Assembly: GCA_963701325.1 (NCBI GenBank)
Contig: OY969604.1
Span: 2,976,001 to 3,040,000 of the forward strand
Reading direction: 5' to 3'
Length of the DNA: 64,000 nt
Source of the DNA: Bog-756 sp963701325
GTDB lineage: Bacteria; Actinomycetota; Acidimicrobiia; Acidimicrobiales; RAAP-2
Shown one piece after another: positions 1-8,885 of the stretch (position 1 is the stretch's first letter; every line of letters starts with the position of its first letter). The translations under genes and the position numbers were made by a program. Under the pieces are notes generated by a model. That model made no database searches. It saw nothing but the letters and a program-made list of their open reading frames with translations, and was not told the origin of the DNA.

Positions 1-453
1 TCGGTCGTGATGGAGGCGCCGGCGGAGCGGATCTACGAATTGGTGGCGGACCTGCCCCGTATGGGGGACTGGAGCCCCGAGTGCCGGCAGGTGCAGTGGC
101 TCGACGGGTCGACCGGACCGGCCGAGGGCGCCACGTTCATCGGCCACAACAAGGGCGGCCCGGGCGGCCTCATGAAATGGTCGCGCCGTGGGCGGGTGCT
201 CACTGCCGACCCAGGCCGTGCGTTCGCCTTCGTGACCGAGGAGGGCGGACGGGAGGGAACCGAGTGGCAGTACGACCTGGAGCCCGTTGAAGGGGGTACC
301 CGGGTCACCGAGTCCTACACGGTCCGGTGGATACCGATGTGGGCCCGCGTCCTCGACGTCCCGACCAACCGCGCCCGTGAGTTGCGCGACGCCTTGCAGT
401 CCACCCTCGAGCAGCTGAAGGGTGCCGCCGAGACGACGCCGTCGGCCGGCTAG
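1..453 (+). CDS. SRPBCC-family protein (polyketide cyclase/dehydrase-like), 5' end cut by window
   Basis: The reading frame is open back to base 1 (it begins S-V-V-M-E-A-P-A), so the true start lies upstream and only about 150 residues are seen. The opening matches the first strand and helix of the START/SRPBCC fold: a hydrophobic strand, then APAERIYELV, then LPRMGDWSPE. The rest alternates strands (FIGHNKG, FAFVTEE, EWQYDLE, GTRVTESY) and ends in a long C-terminal helix rich in Arg and Leu, as expected for this helix-grip fold. The family binds hydrophobic ligands and no catalytic residue can be assigned. It is followed 28 bases later by an MBL-fold gene, so the two may be co-transcribed. 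The family call is firm; the substrate is unknown. Confidence 0.85.
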   Translation, partial: SVVMEAPAERIYELVADLPRMGDWSPECRQVQWLDGSTGPAEGATFIGHNKGGPGGLMKWSRRGRVLTADPGRAFAFVTEEGGREGTEWQYDLEPVEGGTRVTESYTVRWIPMWARVLDVPTNRARELRDALQSTLEQLKGAAETTPSAG

Positions 454-481
454 CCCGCCTTCGAGACCTGAGGAGTCCCCG

Positions 482-1282
482 ATGATGCACACCTACAAAG
501 CCGCACCCGACGTCGACGTCGTGACGTCGACTGCCGCCATCGCCAGCTTCGGCAACCTGGCCATCAACGCGTTCGTGATCCATGCTGCCGAGCCGGTGCT
601 CGTCGACACCGGCGCCGTCAGGGAGTCCGAGGACTTCATGGATGCGCTGCGGACGGTGATCGATCCGGCCGACCTTCGCTGGATCTGGCTGACCCACACC
701 GACTACGACCACATCGGCTCGCTGCAGCGCCTGCTCGACGAGAACGAACGGGTGCGGGTGATCACCAGTTTCCTCGGGGTGGGGATCATGAGCCTTGCCG
801 CACCTCTGCCGATGGACCGGGTGTACCTCGTCAACCCGGGACAGACCGTCGAGGTGGGTGATCGAACCCTGACCGCGGTGCGGCCACCCGCATTCGACAA
901 TCCGATCACAACCGGCCTGCAGGACGAGCGTTCGCGTATCCTCTTCAGCTCGGACTGCTTCGGCGCCCTGTTGGATGAGGTGCCGGAGTGCGCCGAGGAC
1001 GTGTCCGATGCGGCGCTGCACGACGGTCAGGTCTTCTGGGCCACGGTGGATTCCTCGTGGTTGCACAGTGTGGACCGGTCCGTGTTCGCCACGGAACTGG
1101 ATCGCATCCGCGCGCTGGAGCCGAGCATGATCCTGAGTAGCCACCTTCCGGCAGCGCGGGGTTCCTCGATGGAGCGCCTGCTGCATGCGCTGGCGGCAGT
1201 TCCCGATGCCCCCCCGTTCGTCGGACCCGACCAGGCTGCGCTGGAGGAGATGCTTGCCGGAGTGACCGGGGTAGGCGACTAG
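482..1282 (+). CDS. MBL-fold metallo-hydrolase (flavodiiron/ODP-like)
   Basis: A 266-residue metallo-beta-lactamase-fold protein. The metal motif T-H-T-D-Y-D-H-I-G lies near residues 70-77, a variant of HxHxDH with Asp in place of the second His, as in the oxygen-binding diiron protein (ODP) branch. A later Asp (SSDCFGA, about 157) and His (SSHLP, about 220) complete the metal set. I chose ATG 482 (a second ATG is at 485) because GAGGAG lies just upstream; the frame extends further upstream without a ribosome site. It follows the SRPBCC gene closely on the same strand. It could act in redox or oxygen sensing or as a plain hydrolase; the substrate cannot be read from the sequence. Confidence 0.85.
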   Translation: MMHTYKAAPDVDVVTSTAAIASFGNLAINAFVIHAAEPVLVDTGAVRESEDFMDALRTVIDPADLRWIWLTHTDYDHIGSLQRLLDENERVRVITSFLGVGIMSLAAPLPMDRVYLVNPGQTVEVGDRTLTAVRPPAFDNPITTGLQDERSRILFSSDCFGALLDEVPECAEDVSDAALHDGQVFWATVDSSWLHSVDRSVFATELDRIRALEPSMILSSHLPAARGSSMERLLHALAAVPDAPPFVGPDQAALEEMLAGVTGVGD

Positions 1283-1345
1283 CCGGATCGGCGAAGGAGT
1301 GTCGGCGCCGGATCCGGGGGACGAGAGCGACTCCCGGAGTCCCTC

Positions 1346-1684
1346 TCAACCCTTCACGTAGGAGAGCTTCTCAGAGACGAGCCCGCCACGGACCTTGAAC
1401 AGGTCTACTCCCCGGATGTGGCCGTCCATCCACGAGTATCGCCAGCGCTGCACGACTCGCTGATCCACTGCGAACGTCTCCTCGGCCTCGAACAGGGCGT
1501 GACTATCGTCAAAGATCGGCTGCCAGGCTTTCCGAATGGCATCACGACCCTCGTAGCGGTTGCCGTCCGGCCCAGGTTCCGTGGACTCGAAGACACAGTC
1601 GTCGGTGATGAGCGCAAGTGTTGCGTCCAGGTCGTGGTTGCCCCAGGCCGCAGAGAATGCATCCACAATCGCAAGAGAATCCAT
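1346..1684 (-). CDS. NTF2-like / SnoaL-like domain protein
   Basis: A 112-residue single-domain protein with the NTF2-like pattern. An N-terminal helix (VDAFSAAWGNHDLDATLALI) is followed by D-D-C-V-F-E-S, then GRDAIRKAWQPIF, then strands W-R-Y-S-W and V-D-L-F-K-V-R. Such proteins are small cone-shaped binding or isomerase domains, and many are orphan ligand binders. It lies 35 bases downstream of the DUF1059 gene on the same strand, so both are probably transcribed from the promoter divergent to the TetR gene. No specific active-site residues can be claimed. Confidence 0.8.
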   Translation of the reverse strand: MDSLAIVDAFSAAWGNHDLDATLALITDDCVFESTEPGPDGNRYEGRDAIRKAWQPIFDDSHALFEAEETFAVDQRVVQRWRYSWMDGHIRGVDLFKVRGGLVSEKLSYVKG

Positions 1685-1719
1685 CGTGTTGTCCGGGTCG
1701 ATGTCGGTGTTCGGATCCG

Positions 1720-1914
1720 CTAGGCCATAGCCGGCGAGACATCTTCGAGGCCGGATCGAATCATCTCCCGAAGCTCAGGCGTGTCCTGGTGACCGTGCTT
1801 GTCAACTGCGTGCGCGACGGCGGCGTCCAGAGTTTCCTCTTCCGTTCCGGCGATGGTAAGCGTGCAGCCGATGTCGTTGGGCACCTTGCGGCAGTCAATC
1901 ATTTTTCGGGCCAT
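1720..1914 (-). CDS. DUF1059 domain small protein
   Basis: A 64-residue protein matching DUF1059: it starts MARKMIDCRKVPND, has a single conserved Cys in D-C-R, a central C-T-L-T-I-A-G strand, then the acidic and His-containing helix AVAHAVDKHGHQDTPEL, and ends near LREMIRSGLED. The function of the family is unknown. It appears to be the first gene of a two-gene unit with the NTF2-like gene and is divergent from the TetR regulator across a 250-base region holding a perfect palindrome, so control by that regulator is plausible. Confidence 0.8.
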   Translation of the reverse strand: MARKMIDCRKVPNDIGCTLTIAGTEEETLDAAVAHAVDKHGHQDTPELREMIRSGLEDVSPAMA

Positions 1915-2099
1915 GCGACAGCCCCTTTCTGTTCGGGCCGGATCTGCTCCGGTCAGTGTGAGCCGACGACGTCGCGGCGTTGCCGGCGCCGAACCAGTCG
2001 ACCGTGATGACTGGTGAATTCTCGATCACCCGAGCCGCATGGCCAGTCGACAACGCCGCCATCAATTCGTCGGTGCTGTTGTTCCGCTACTCAGTACCT

Positions 2100-2115
2100 T
2101 ACCTACTAGTAGGTA
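2100..2115. promoter_or_regulatory. Perfect 16-bp palindrome, likely TetR operator
   Basis: TACCTACTAGTAGGTA is a perfect 16-base dyad, 52 bases upstream of the TetR start and inside the region shared with the divergent DUF1059 gene. TetR-family proteins bind dyads of this size and usually repress themselves and the divergent neighbour. The palindrome is seen directly; the assignment is inferred from position. Confidence 0.7.
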
Positions 2116-2167
2116 GAAGTCAAGTGGTAACCTCAGACGAGATCGTTGGAACCATGAGGATGAACGA

Positions 2168-2752
2168 GTGAAACAAGCGCAGGACCAATCCACCGACACA
2201 GCCGGCCAGATACTCGACGTGGCAGAGCACCTCGTCCAGGTGCGCGGGTTCAATTCGTTCAGCTATGCCGATGTAGCCGGGGAGATGGGCCTCACCAATG
2301 CCGCCATCCATTATCACTTCCCGAGCAAGTCAGAACTCGGAGAGGCCCTGATTGCCCGCTATGCCGCTCGGTTCATGGCGGCATTGGCCGAAGTCGACGA
2401 TTCCTCTGAAGATCCGCTTCGCAAGCTCACCGCCTATGCCGATCTCTACGCGGACGTACTGCGGAACCAGAGGATGTGTCTGTGCGGCATGCTGGCTGCC
2501 GAATACGAGACCCTTTCGGCCGGCATGCAGGATGCGGTCGCAGACTTCTTCGAACGAAACGAACAGTGGCTCGCCGAGCTGCTGACGCTGGGTCGCAATG
2601 AGGGACTGCTGATCTTCCTTGGGTCTCCAATCGAAGAAGCACGCACAATCGTGAGCGGTTTGGAGGGGGCCATGCTGATCGCTCGCTCCTTCGGTGATAT
2701 CACACGCTTCACATCCGCCGCGAGTCACCTGCTGGGTGGTCTCTGCCCGTAG
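2168..2752 (+). CDS. TetR/AcrR-family transcriptional regulator
   Basis: A 194-residue TetR regulator. The N-terminal helix-turn-helix spans about residues 12-58 and includes the signature SYADVAGEMGLTNAAIHYHF followed by SKSELGEALI. The ligand domain holds N-Q-R-M-C-L-C-G-M-L-A-A-E near residues 98-110. This Cys-bearing helix is typical of the NemR/AcuR-like branch, where a Cys in the region can sense electrophiles. The start at 2168 is GTG, following the bases aacga. It is divergent from the DUF1059/NTF2 pair, with a perfect palindrome between them. Redox or electrophile sensing is inferred from the two Cys; the effector is not known. Confidence 0.9.
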   Translation: MKQAQDQSTDTAGQILDVAEHLVQVRGFNSFSYADVAGEMGLTNAAIHYHFPSKSELGEALIARYAARFMAALAEVDDSSEDPLRKLTAYADLYADVLRNQRMCLCGMLAAEYETLSAGMQDAVADFFERNEQWLAELLTLGRNEGLLIFLGSPIEEARTIVSGLEGAMLIARSFGDITRFTSAASHLLGGLCP

Positions 2753-2882
2753 GCAGGGCAGCGCGTGGTCGGACCACGAGCGCAACCGCCCGTTACCTGG
2801 CACAATGAACTCGGGAGGGTAGTCGAGTGGCTAGGGGATCGGGTTTGGCGGAGTCGCCACGAGTCGAGGTGGGAGCGGGACG

Positions 2883-5243
2883 GTGCAGCGAGGGACCTCA
2901 ATCCAGCACGTGCAGGCAGTCGTCGACATCGAGGACCGGGTTCTTCGCAACTACTGGGTGACCCAGACCTACTCCGATCTGGCAGCCGCTCTGACAGGTC
3001 TCTTCGGATCCGATACCGCCAACTGGTGCACGTTCGCGACCTGGGCGTCATGGACCGTGGGCCGGAACCTGCGGGGGGAGGAGTTGCCGGGCTGGCTCCA
3101 CCGGCGAGTCGTCCTTCCCGACGGCATGATGGGTCTCGCCCGAGTTGCAAACGAAGCCGTTCGACGGGCGCATCCCGGAGCGGGTGTCCTGCATCTGCTG
3201 CCCGAGCACGTCGGTGACGTGCTCCGTTCCCACTTCGGCGTGTGCGCTACCTGCCTCTCCGACGGCAACACCGAGGTGTTCGCTGAGATTGCTCCCGTCG
3301 CCGCCGTGTTCCTTGCGTCCGTCGTTGATGCCGGTGGCGCGCACCCTTCGGTGGCCCGGGAACGCGTGCTGGCCGCGTGCGATGGCGCTCTGGAGTTCGA
3401 GGGTCAGAACCGGCTACGGGAGGGCTTCTCCCTGTGGTGCGACGCGATAGTCGAGGAGGATCCCGGTCGGCGGAGCCAGCTGATTCTCGGCGGCTCACTC
3501 CAGCTCGGCACCCACGAGCAGAATCATCTCCAGCAGCCGATCGCCGGGAGCATGGAGATGGGACTCGATCGATCGCTCGGCCTGCTCAAGGAGCGGATGG
3601 CGACTGATCTGGGAGTTCCACAATCAGCCGAACGAGCGATCGACGAGGCACTAGGCCCTCTCGCCCGGGCCAGCGCCGACGCATGGGGCGACCTGATGAC
3701 CGAGATGCTGGGCACCATCGAGACTCCCGACGGCGTTCTGCGCCTAGACCACGACGTCCCACCGCTGCCGGGAGAGACCTTCGTCCCTCGTGAGCTCGAT
3801 CCCGTGGTGGTCGAGGATCTGGCGGAGCTGCTCAAGCGGTTCGACCGGGCCGGGAGTGACGGGCTCGGGAGTCGGGCCGAGGACTGGATGATCCTCGACC
3901 ACCGCATGAATTTCATCACCAACCTGTTCCTCTCCCGGCACCACCGACAGTCCCTGTTTCGAGCTCCGTTCACGCCGGAGGAACTGGCCGACATCCAGGC
4001 CGACCACATTCCCGGACCGGCCATCCGTCAATCGGGTGCTCGCTCCCGTACCGACATCCGGACCCTGTGCCCTCCGTCTGTGGGGGTGGATCGTTTTACG
4101 GACTCCTTCATGGAGGAGCTACGGGGGACCGGCGATGAGCCAGCCGACACCGCAGTCGCCACCTTCTTCGAGGCGACCGGCCTGCATCACGACGCGCTCT
4201 ACCGCAGGTTGGCGTCGACCTCGGCTTGGCGAGCCGCGGACGAAGACCTGCCGGGCGTCGCTGAGTTCGTGACCGAGGTGACTCCGTGGCCGGCCTGGGC
4301 CGACGCCGAGTTGATCCGGGAGGGGCAGCGGGTCTTCGGCGAGTTCGGCCCCCAGCTGGGCATGGGCCTCTTCATGGCGAGCCTGCCGGCCGACTATGGC
4401 TTCGCCAAGGGCGTCCAGGCGCTCGCCCGCACGGCGCGGCTGAGCAGAGACCCGAAGCGACGGTACGTGGAAACCGGCCAGATGATCATCGACGCAATGA
4501 CGCCCGGCGCCCTCGAGCCAGGGGAGCGCGGTTACCGGACGGTCCGCCACGTCCGCCTGATGCATGCGGCCGTTCGCCACGTCCTTCGACGGCCCGATGA
4601 GATCGATGACGGGAGCACCGGTGCCAGCACGGTGCCGCCGTGGGACGACGCCTTGGGCGTCCCCATCAACCAGTTGCAACTGCTCGGCACGCTGTTCTCC
4701 TTCGGCGTCCAAGGCATCGAATCCCTTGCGCGGTCGGGTGTGCGCTTGAACAGGGACCGGGCGGAGGCCTACATCCACGTCTGGAACCTGGTCGGGCACC
4801 AGATCGGGATCCTCGACGACCTGCTCCCGCTGTCCCTGAACGATTCCGACGTGCTGTGGAAGCGGGGCAAGCAAAAGGAGTACGGGCCGACCGACGCTGG
4901 CAGGGAGCTGACCGCGGCCGCGATCGAGTGCATGCAGGAGCTGTTCGGGTTCACCCACCTGCCCGGGCTTCCCGCCACGGGTATCCGGTTCTACCTTGGT
5001 GACGAGACAGCAGACATGCTCGGCGTGCCTCGTTCCGACTGGACACGAGTCGTCTTCGAACTGATGCGCCAGACCGATTGGCTGTACACCTACGCGCTGG
5101 TGCGCCTCCCGGGCACCGGCCCGCTCGCAGCGACGCTCGGTCGACGCATCTGGCAGGGGTTCGAGCGTTACGGGCGCGGCGGGGACCGCCCGGGGTTCGA
5201 GGTCACCGACGAGCTGAAGGCGGCTTGGGGGATGGGCTCATAG
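2883..5243 (+). CDS. Large protein with C-terminal MpaB/rubber-oxygenase-like domain (DUF2236)
   Basis: A 786-residue protein. The C-terminal half (about residues 470-770) has features of the ER-bound oxygenase MpaB/MpaB'/rubber oxygenase family. These are the R-L-M-H-A-A-V-R-H-V-L motif near 558-568, then I-N-Q-L-Q-L-L-G-T-L, H-V-W-N-L-V-G-H-Q-I-G and a late F-Y-L-G-D-E segment. Some family members are b-type heme proteins cleaving hydrophobic polymers or isoprenoids. The N-terminal 400 residues are a separate part, with a T-H-E-Q-N-H-L-Q-Q-P motif near 218 that I do not recognise. The start is GTG 2883 with a purine-rich stretch just upstream. No signal peptide is seen. Monomeric family members are about 300-420 residues, so this is either a fusion or a long variant. 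The substrate is unknown. Confidence 0.65.
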   Translation: MQRGTSIQHVQAVVDIEDRVLRNYWVTQTYSDLAAALTGLFGSDTANWCTFATWASWTVGRNLRGEELPGWLHRRVVLPDGMMGLARVANEAVRRAHPGAGVLHLLPEHVGDVLRSHFGVCATCLSDGNTEVFAEIAPVAAVFLASVVDAGGAHPSVARERVLAACDGALEFEGQNRLREGFSLWCDAIVEEDPGRRSQLILGGSLQLGTHEQNHLQQPIAGSMEMGLDRSLGLLKERMATDLGVPQSAERAIDEALGPLARASADAWGDLMTEMLGTIETPDGVLRLDHDVPPLPGETFVPRELDPVVVEDLAELLKRFDRAGSDGLGSRAEDWMILDHRMNFITNLFLSRHHRQSLFRAPFTPEELADIQADHIPGPAIRQSGARSRTDIRTLCPPSVGVDRFTDSFMEELRGTGDEPADTAVATFFEATGLHHDALYRRLASTSAWRAADEDLPGVAEFVTEVTPWPAWADAELIREGQRVFGEFGPQLGMGLFMASLPADYGFAKGVQALARTARLSRDPKRRYVETGQMIIDAMTPGALEPGERGYRTVRHVRLMHAAVRHVLRRPDEIDDGSTGASTVPPWDDALGVPINQLQLLGTLFSFGVQGIESLARSGVRLNRDRAEAYIHVWNLVGHQIGILDDLLPLSLNDSDVLWKRGKQKEYGPTDAGRELTAAAIECMQELFGFTHLPGLPATGIRFYLGDETADMLGVPRSDWTRVVFELMRQTDWLYTYALVRLPGTGPLAATLGRRIWQGFERYGRGGDRPGFEVTDELKAAWGMGS

Positions 5244-5345
5244 TCGGACACGCCAGGCAGCGGCCGGCACCCGTCGAGGACAGGCGCGTCGCCGGCGCGG
5301 GCGCGGTTCGGGGGTAGCGTTGTCCGGCCGAGGGAGGGGAGTGTG

Positions 5346-8300
5346 ATGACCACGGAGAGCGTGGCGGTCCTGTTCACCGACATGGTCGATTCGACGGCGT
5401 TGTTTCAGCGCCTGCTGCCCGAGGCCGCCGATCAACTCCGCCACGAGCACTTCGACCTGCTGCGCGCCGCCATATCCACGGCCGGTGGAACGGAGGTCAA
5501 GAACCTGGGCGACGGCCTCATGGCCGTGTTCTCGTCGGCTTCGGCGGCAGTGGCCTGCGCGGTGTCGATGCAACAGGCCGTCGAGCAGGACAACCGCTCC
5601 CGCAACGATGCCGTCCAACTCCGAGTCGGCCTGAGCGCCGGGGAGGTGGCTCACGAGGAGGATGACTACTTCGGCGATCCGGTCATCGAAGCCGCCCGTC
5701 TCTGCGCGACGTGCAAACCCGGTCAGATCCTCTCGTCGGACCTCGCACGGATGTTGGCCGGTCGACGCAGCCAAGCCGTATTCCAGCTGCTCGGGGCTGT
5801 CGAGCTGAAAGGTCTCCCGGAACCCGTCGAGCTGGTGGGGATCGACTGGGAGCCGCTCGCACCGGGTCGCTCTCGGGTGCCGCTGCCCGGCCGGCTGGCC
5901 GCCCATTGCGCGGCAAGGATGGGCCTGGTCGGCCGCGAGCCGGAGCTGGCCACGTTGGCAACAGCCGTCCAGCAGGTCTCCTCGGACGGGGGTCGCCACG
6001 CGGTCTTCGTCTCGGGTGAGCCCGGCCAGGGCAAGACGACCCTCATCGCCGAGGCCGCCCGGCTGGCGTTCGAGGACGGGGCCTGCGTGCTCTTCGGGTA
6101 CAGCGAGGAAGACCTGTCGACCCCGTACGGGCTCTTTGCCGGGGCGTTCGGTCATTACGCGGAGCACGCTCCCGACGACCGGTTTCATGAGTTAGTCGGG
6201 GCGCACGGGGCCGAGTGGAGCCGCTTCGTTCCGAAGTTCGTGGAGCGGAGCCCCTCCCTGGCGCCATCCAAGGCCAGCGATCCCGACTCGGAGCGCTACC
6301 TTCTCTTTGCTGCGACAGCTGATCTGCTGAGCGGGATGTCGCAGGACGAGCCGTTGGTACTCGTCCTCGATGACCTGCAGTGGGCAGATCCCGGGAGCCT
6401 GGCCCTCCTGCGTCATTTGATGTCAACCGACGACCAGCGCATGCGCGTCCTGATCGCCGGCACGTTCCGCAGCAGTGAGCTCTCCGTGACGCCGGCCCTG
6501 CGTGAGACGCTCGGGACGCTCTGGCGTCACCATGGCGTCTCCCGGGTCGAGCTCGGCGGACTCGATGCGTCCTCGGTCGAGTCGCTCTTGGCCGGGGCGA
6601 TCGGCCGACCGGTCGACGCCGAGGTCAGCCGACTCGCCGAGATCGTGCACCAAGAGACGAGCGGCAACCCGTTCTTCGTGACCGAGGTGCTCCGCCACCT
6701 GTTGGACACGGGGGCCCTGGTCGAGGCTCGGGGCGGCATCTCCGGTTCCGACGTCGACTACCTCGATCGGATCGCCCTGCCCACGAGCGTCCGCGAGGTG
6801 GTGTCCGGTCGCGTGGCGCGGCTCGGGCCGGACGCCGAGCGGGTGCTCTCGACCGCCGCTGTGATCGGCACAGTCTTCGATCTCGAACTGCTCTCGGAGG
6901 CGACCCAAGTGGCCCCCGATCCTCTGCTCGACGTGCTTGACGCTGCGGAACACGCATCCTTGGTGACCGCGGTCGACGGCCCGTCCGGTCGGTTCGCGTT
7001 CAGCCACGCGCTGGTCCAGAGGACCCTCTACGACGGACTGGGGGCGACACGTCGCGCCTTCATCCATGAGCGGGTCGCGTGTGCGCTCGAGGAACTGGTC
7101 GACGTCCGAGGAGAGGAACGCGTGGGCGAGCTCGCCCACCACTGGATGGCCGCACCCCGGCCGACGAACCTGGCAAAGGCCCTCCGTTATTCGCACCGTG
7201 CGGGCACCGTTGCCCTCGAATCGTTGGCCCCCGGCGACGCCCTCAGGCATTTCGCCAGTGCACTCGAGCTCTCTCAACGGAGTGACCGCGTCGACGCGCA
7301 GGTGATGGTCGACCTGGCCATCGGTCTCGGTACTGCCCAGCGACAGGTCGGTGACCCCGCGTACCGTGACACCCTGCTTGGCGCGGCCCGGGACGCCGAT
7401 CGTCTCGACGATGTCGGTCGGCTGGTCATCGCCTGCCTTGCCAACGACCGCGGCTTCTACAGTGCCGTCGGCTCCGCCGACACTGAGAAGATCGATGCGC
7501 TCGAGCGGGCTCTTGGCAAACTCGAGCCTGATCACCCGGACCGGGCGCTCGTCCTCGCCACCTTGTGCTCCGAGCTCACCCACGGCAGCTCTCTCGAGCG
7601 GCGGCAGTCCCTTGCCGAGGAGGCCATCGCGATCGCCGAGCGGTCGGGGGACGAGGCGGTGATGGTGCGCGTCCTCAATCACCTGCACATCGCGCTCCAG
7701 GTCCCCTCCATGCTCGAGCAGACCGAAGCATGGACCGCCGAGGGACTCGAGCTGGCCGAGCGGGTCGGGGATCCTGTGCTTGTCTTCTGGGCTGCCCAGC
7801 GGCGGGTGGAGTCGGCGGCTCGCCGAGGGGACATCGGCGAGTTGGATCGCTGTCTGGCCATTCACGGCAACATGACCGACGCCCTCAGCCAGCCCCTCTT
7901 CTCATGGCTCCATGCCTTCGTCCTGTCCCTGCGGGCTCAGATCGCCGGGGATGCCCAGGCGGCCGAGAAGTTCGCTGTCGAAGCGCTCGAGATCGGTACC
8001 CAGGGTGGCCAGCCCGACGCCGCCCTCCTCTTCGGTGGCCAGATGAACATCGTGGCAGGCCAGCTCGGGACCCAGCACGAGCTGGTGCCGCTGATCGAGA
8101 AGATGGCCGACGAGACTCGGGACATCCCCCGCAGCTTCTTCTTGTCAGTACTGGCCAAGGCGCGCGTTGAGGGCAACGACTTCGCTCAGGCATCCGAGTT
8201 GCTCGACGAGTTCGCCGGCATGGGCTACGAGTTGCCGCTCGACCAGCTCTGGCTGACGGGCATGGTCGACTTCGCCGAGGCGACGATCGAATGCAATGAC

Positions 8301-8708
8301 CGTCGGCATGCGGCGCCGTTGTTCGAGCAGCTCGAGCCATGGTCAGCTCAGCTGCCGGCGACAGGCGGGTCGGCGCTCAGCCCGGTCAGTCACTACCTGG
8401 GTGGACTGACCACGGTGCTCGGCGACTTCGACCGGGCGGAGTGCTACTTCGAACAATCGGCTGACGTGTGCCGGAAAATGGGAGCGACCTTCTTTGCGGC
8501 CCGAACCAACCTTCTCTGGGGCAGGATGCTCGTGTCGCGGGGATTGCCGGGCGATGACGACCGGGGCCGTCGTCTGCTCACCGAGGCTCACGAGGTGGCC
8601 AGATCGCGATCATACGGCGGGGTGGAGCGGCGGGCTGCTGCCGCGTTGTCCGGGAAAACTGACCTCCGACAACATCCTCCGGACGCTCGCGGGGAAGTGG
8701 CCGGGTAG
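5346..8708 (+). CDS. Adenylate/guanylate cyclase domain + AAA ATPase + TPR-like signalling protein
   Basis: About 1120 residues in three parts. Residues 5-165 are a class III cyclase homology domain (V-L-F-T-D-M-V-D-S-T with a metal Asp, then N-L-G-D-G-L-M-A-V-F). From about 190 comes a LuxR/AfsR-like STAND ATPase part: Walker A G-E-P-G-Q-G-K-T-T near 225 and Walker B L-V-L-V-L-D-D-L-Q-W near 338. The second half is Ala/Leu/Glu-rich helical repeats consistent with TPRs, and no C-terminal DNA-binding domain is visible. GTG 5343 is an alternative start; ATG 5346 follows AGGGAGGGG. Actinobacteria often carry many such cyclase-STAND proteins. Whether the cyclase half is active or only regulatory cannot be told. 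A 1.4-kb open frame lies antisense and is a shadow. Confidence 0.88.
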   Translation: MTTESVAVLFTDMVDSTALFQRLLPEAADQLRHEHFDLLRAAISTAGGTEVKNLGDGLMAVFSSASAAVACAVSMQQAVEQDNRSRNDAVQLRVGLSAGEVAHEEDDYFGDPVIEAARLCATCKPGQILSSDLARMLAGRRSQAVFQLLGAVELKGLPEPVELVGIDWEPLAPGRSRVPLPGRLAAHCAARMGLVGREPELATLATAVQQVSSDGGRHAVFVSGEPGQGKTTLIAEAARLAFEDGACVLFGYSEEDLSTPYGLFAGAFGHYAEHAPDDRFHELVGAHGAEWSRFVPKFVERSPSLAPSKASDPDSERYLLFAATADLLSGMSQDEPLVLVLDDLQWADPGSLALLRHLMSTDDQRMRVLIAGTFRSSELSVTPALRETLGTLWRHHGVSRVELGGLDASSVESLLAGAIGRPVDAEVSRLAEIVHQETSGNPFFVTEVLRHLLDTGALVEARGGISGSDVDYLDRIALPTSVREVVSGRVARLGPDAERVLSTAAVIGTVFDLELLSEATQVAPDPLLDVLDAAEHASLVTAVDGPSGRFAFSHALVQRTLYDGLGATRRAFIHERVACALEELVDVRGEERVGELAHHWMAAPRPTNLAKALRYSHRAGTVALESLAPGDALRHFASALELSQRSDRVDAQVMVDLAIGLGTAQRQVGDPAYRDTLLGAARDADRLDDVGRLVIACLANDRGFYSAVGSADTEKIDALERALGKLEPDHPDRALVLATLCSELTHGSSLERRQSLAEEAIAIAERSGDEAVMVRVLNHLHIALQVPSMLEQTEAWTAEGLELAERVGDPVLVFWAAQRRVESAARRGDIGELDRCLAIHGNMTDALSQPLFSWLHAFVLSLRAQIAGDAQAAEKFAVEALEIGTQGGQPDAALLFGGQMNIVAGQLGTQHELVPLIEKMADETRDIPRSFFLSVLAKARVEGNDFAQASELLDEFAGMGYELPLDQLWLTGMVDFAEATIECNDRRHAAPLFEQLEPWSAQLPATGGSALSPVSHYLGGLTTVLGDFDRAECYFEQSADVCRKMGATFFAARTNLLWGRMLVSRGLPGDDDRGRRLLTEAHEVARSRSYGGVERRAAAALSGKTDLRQHPPDARGEVAG

Positions 8709-8885
8709 GAGCCACCCCGAGAGTCGGATCCTCACTGGCCTTCCCGGGGACAGGACGCGGCGGCGCCGGCGGGGATCCACGCGCTACTGTCCTGCGAGCC
8801 GGAGCGGCGTTCCAGGTTCGGGGAGCCCGTCGTCGGGCGGGGCAGCCGTCGGTTGCACTCCGGTGGCGCCAGGCGGAGAGGCGAG

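Noticed and set aside
305..1186. 293-codon minus-strand frame opposite the MBL-fold gene
   Set aside because: Shadow frame; the plus-strand metal motif is convincing.
2808..2880. Stretch resembling the 5' half of a tRNA (GGAGGGTAGTCGAGTGGC)
   Set aside because: No T-arm GGTTCRA motif or paired acceptor stem can be made within a normal length.
6423..7865. Long antisense frame of 480 codons inside the cyclase-ATPase gene
   Set aside because: High-GC genes give long opposite frames; composition is atypical (His/Arg-rich, few hydrophobic cores) and the plus-strand gene has clear motifs.
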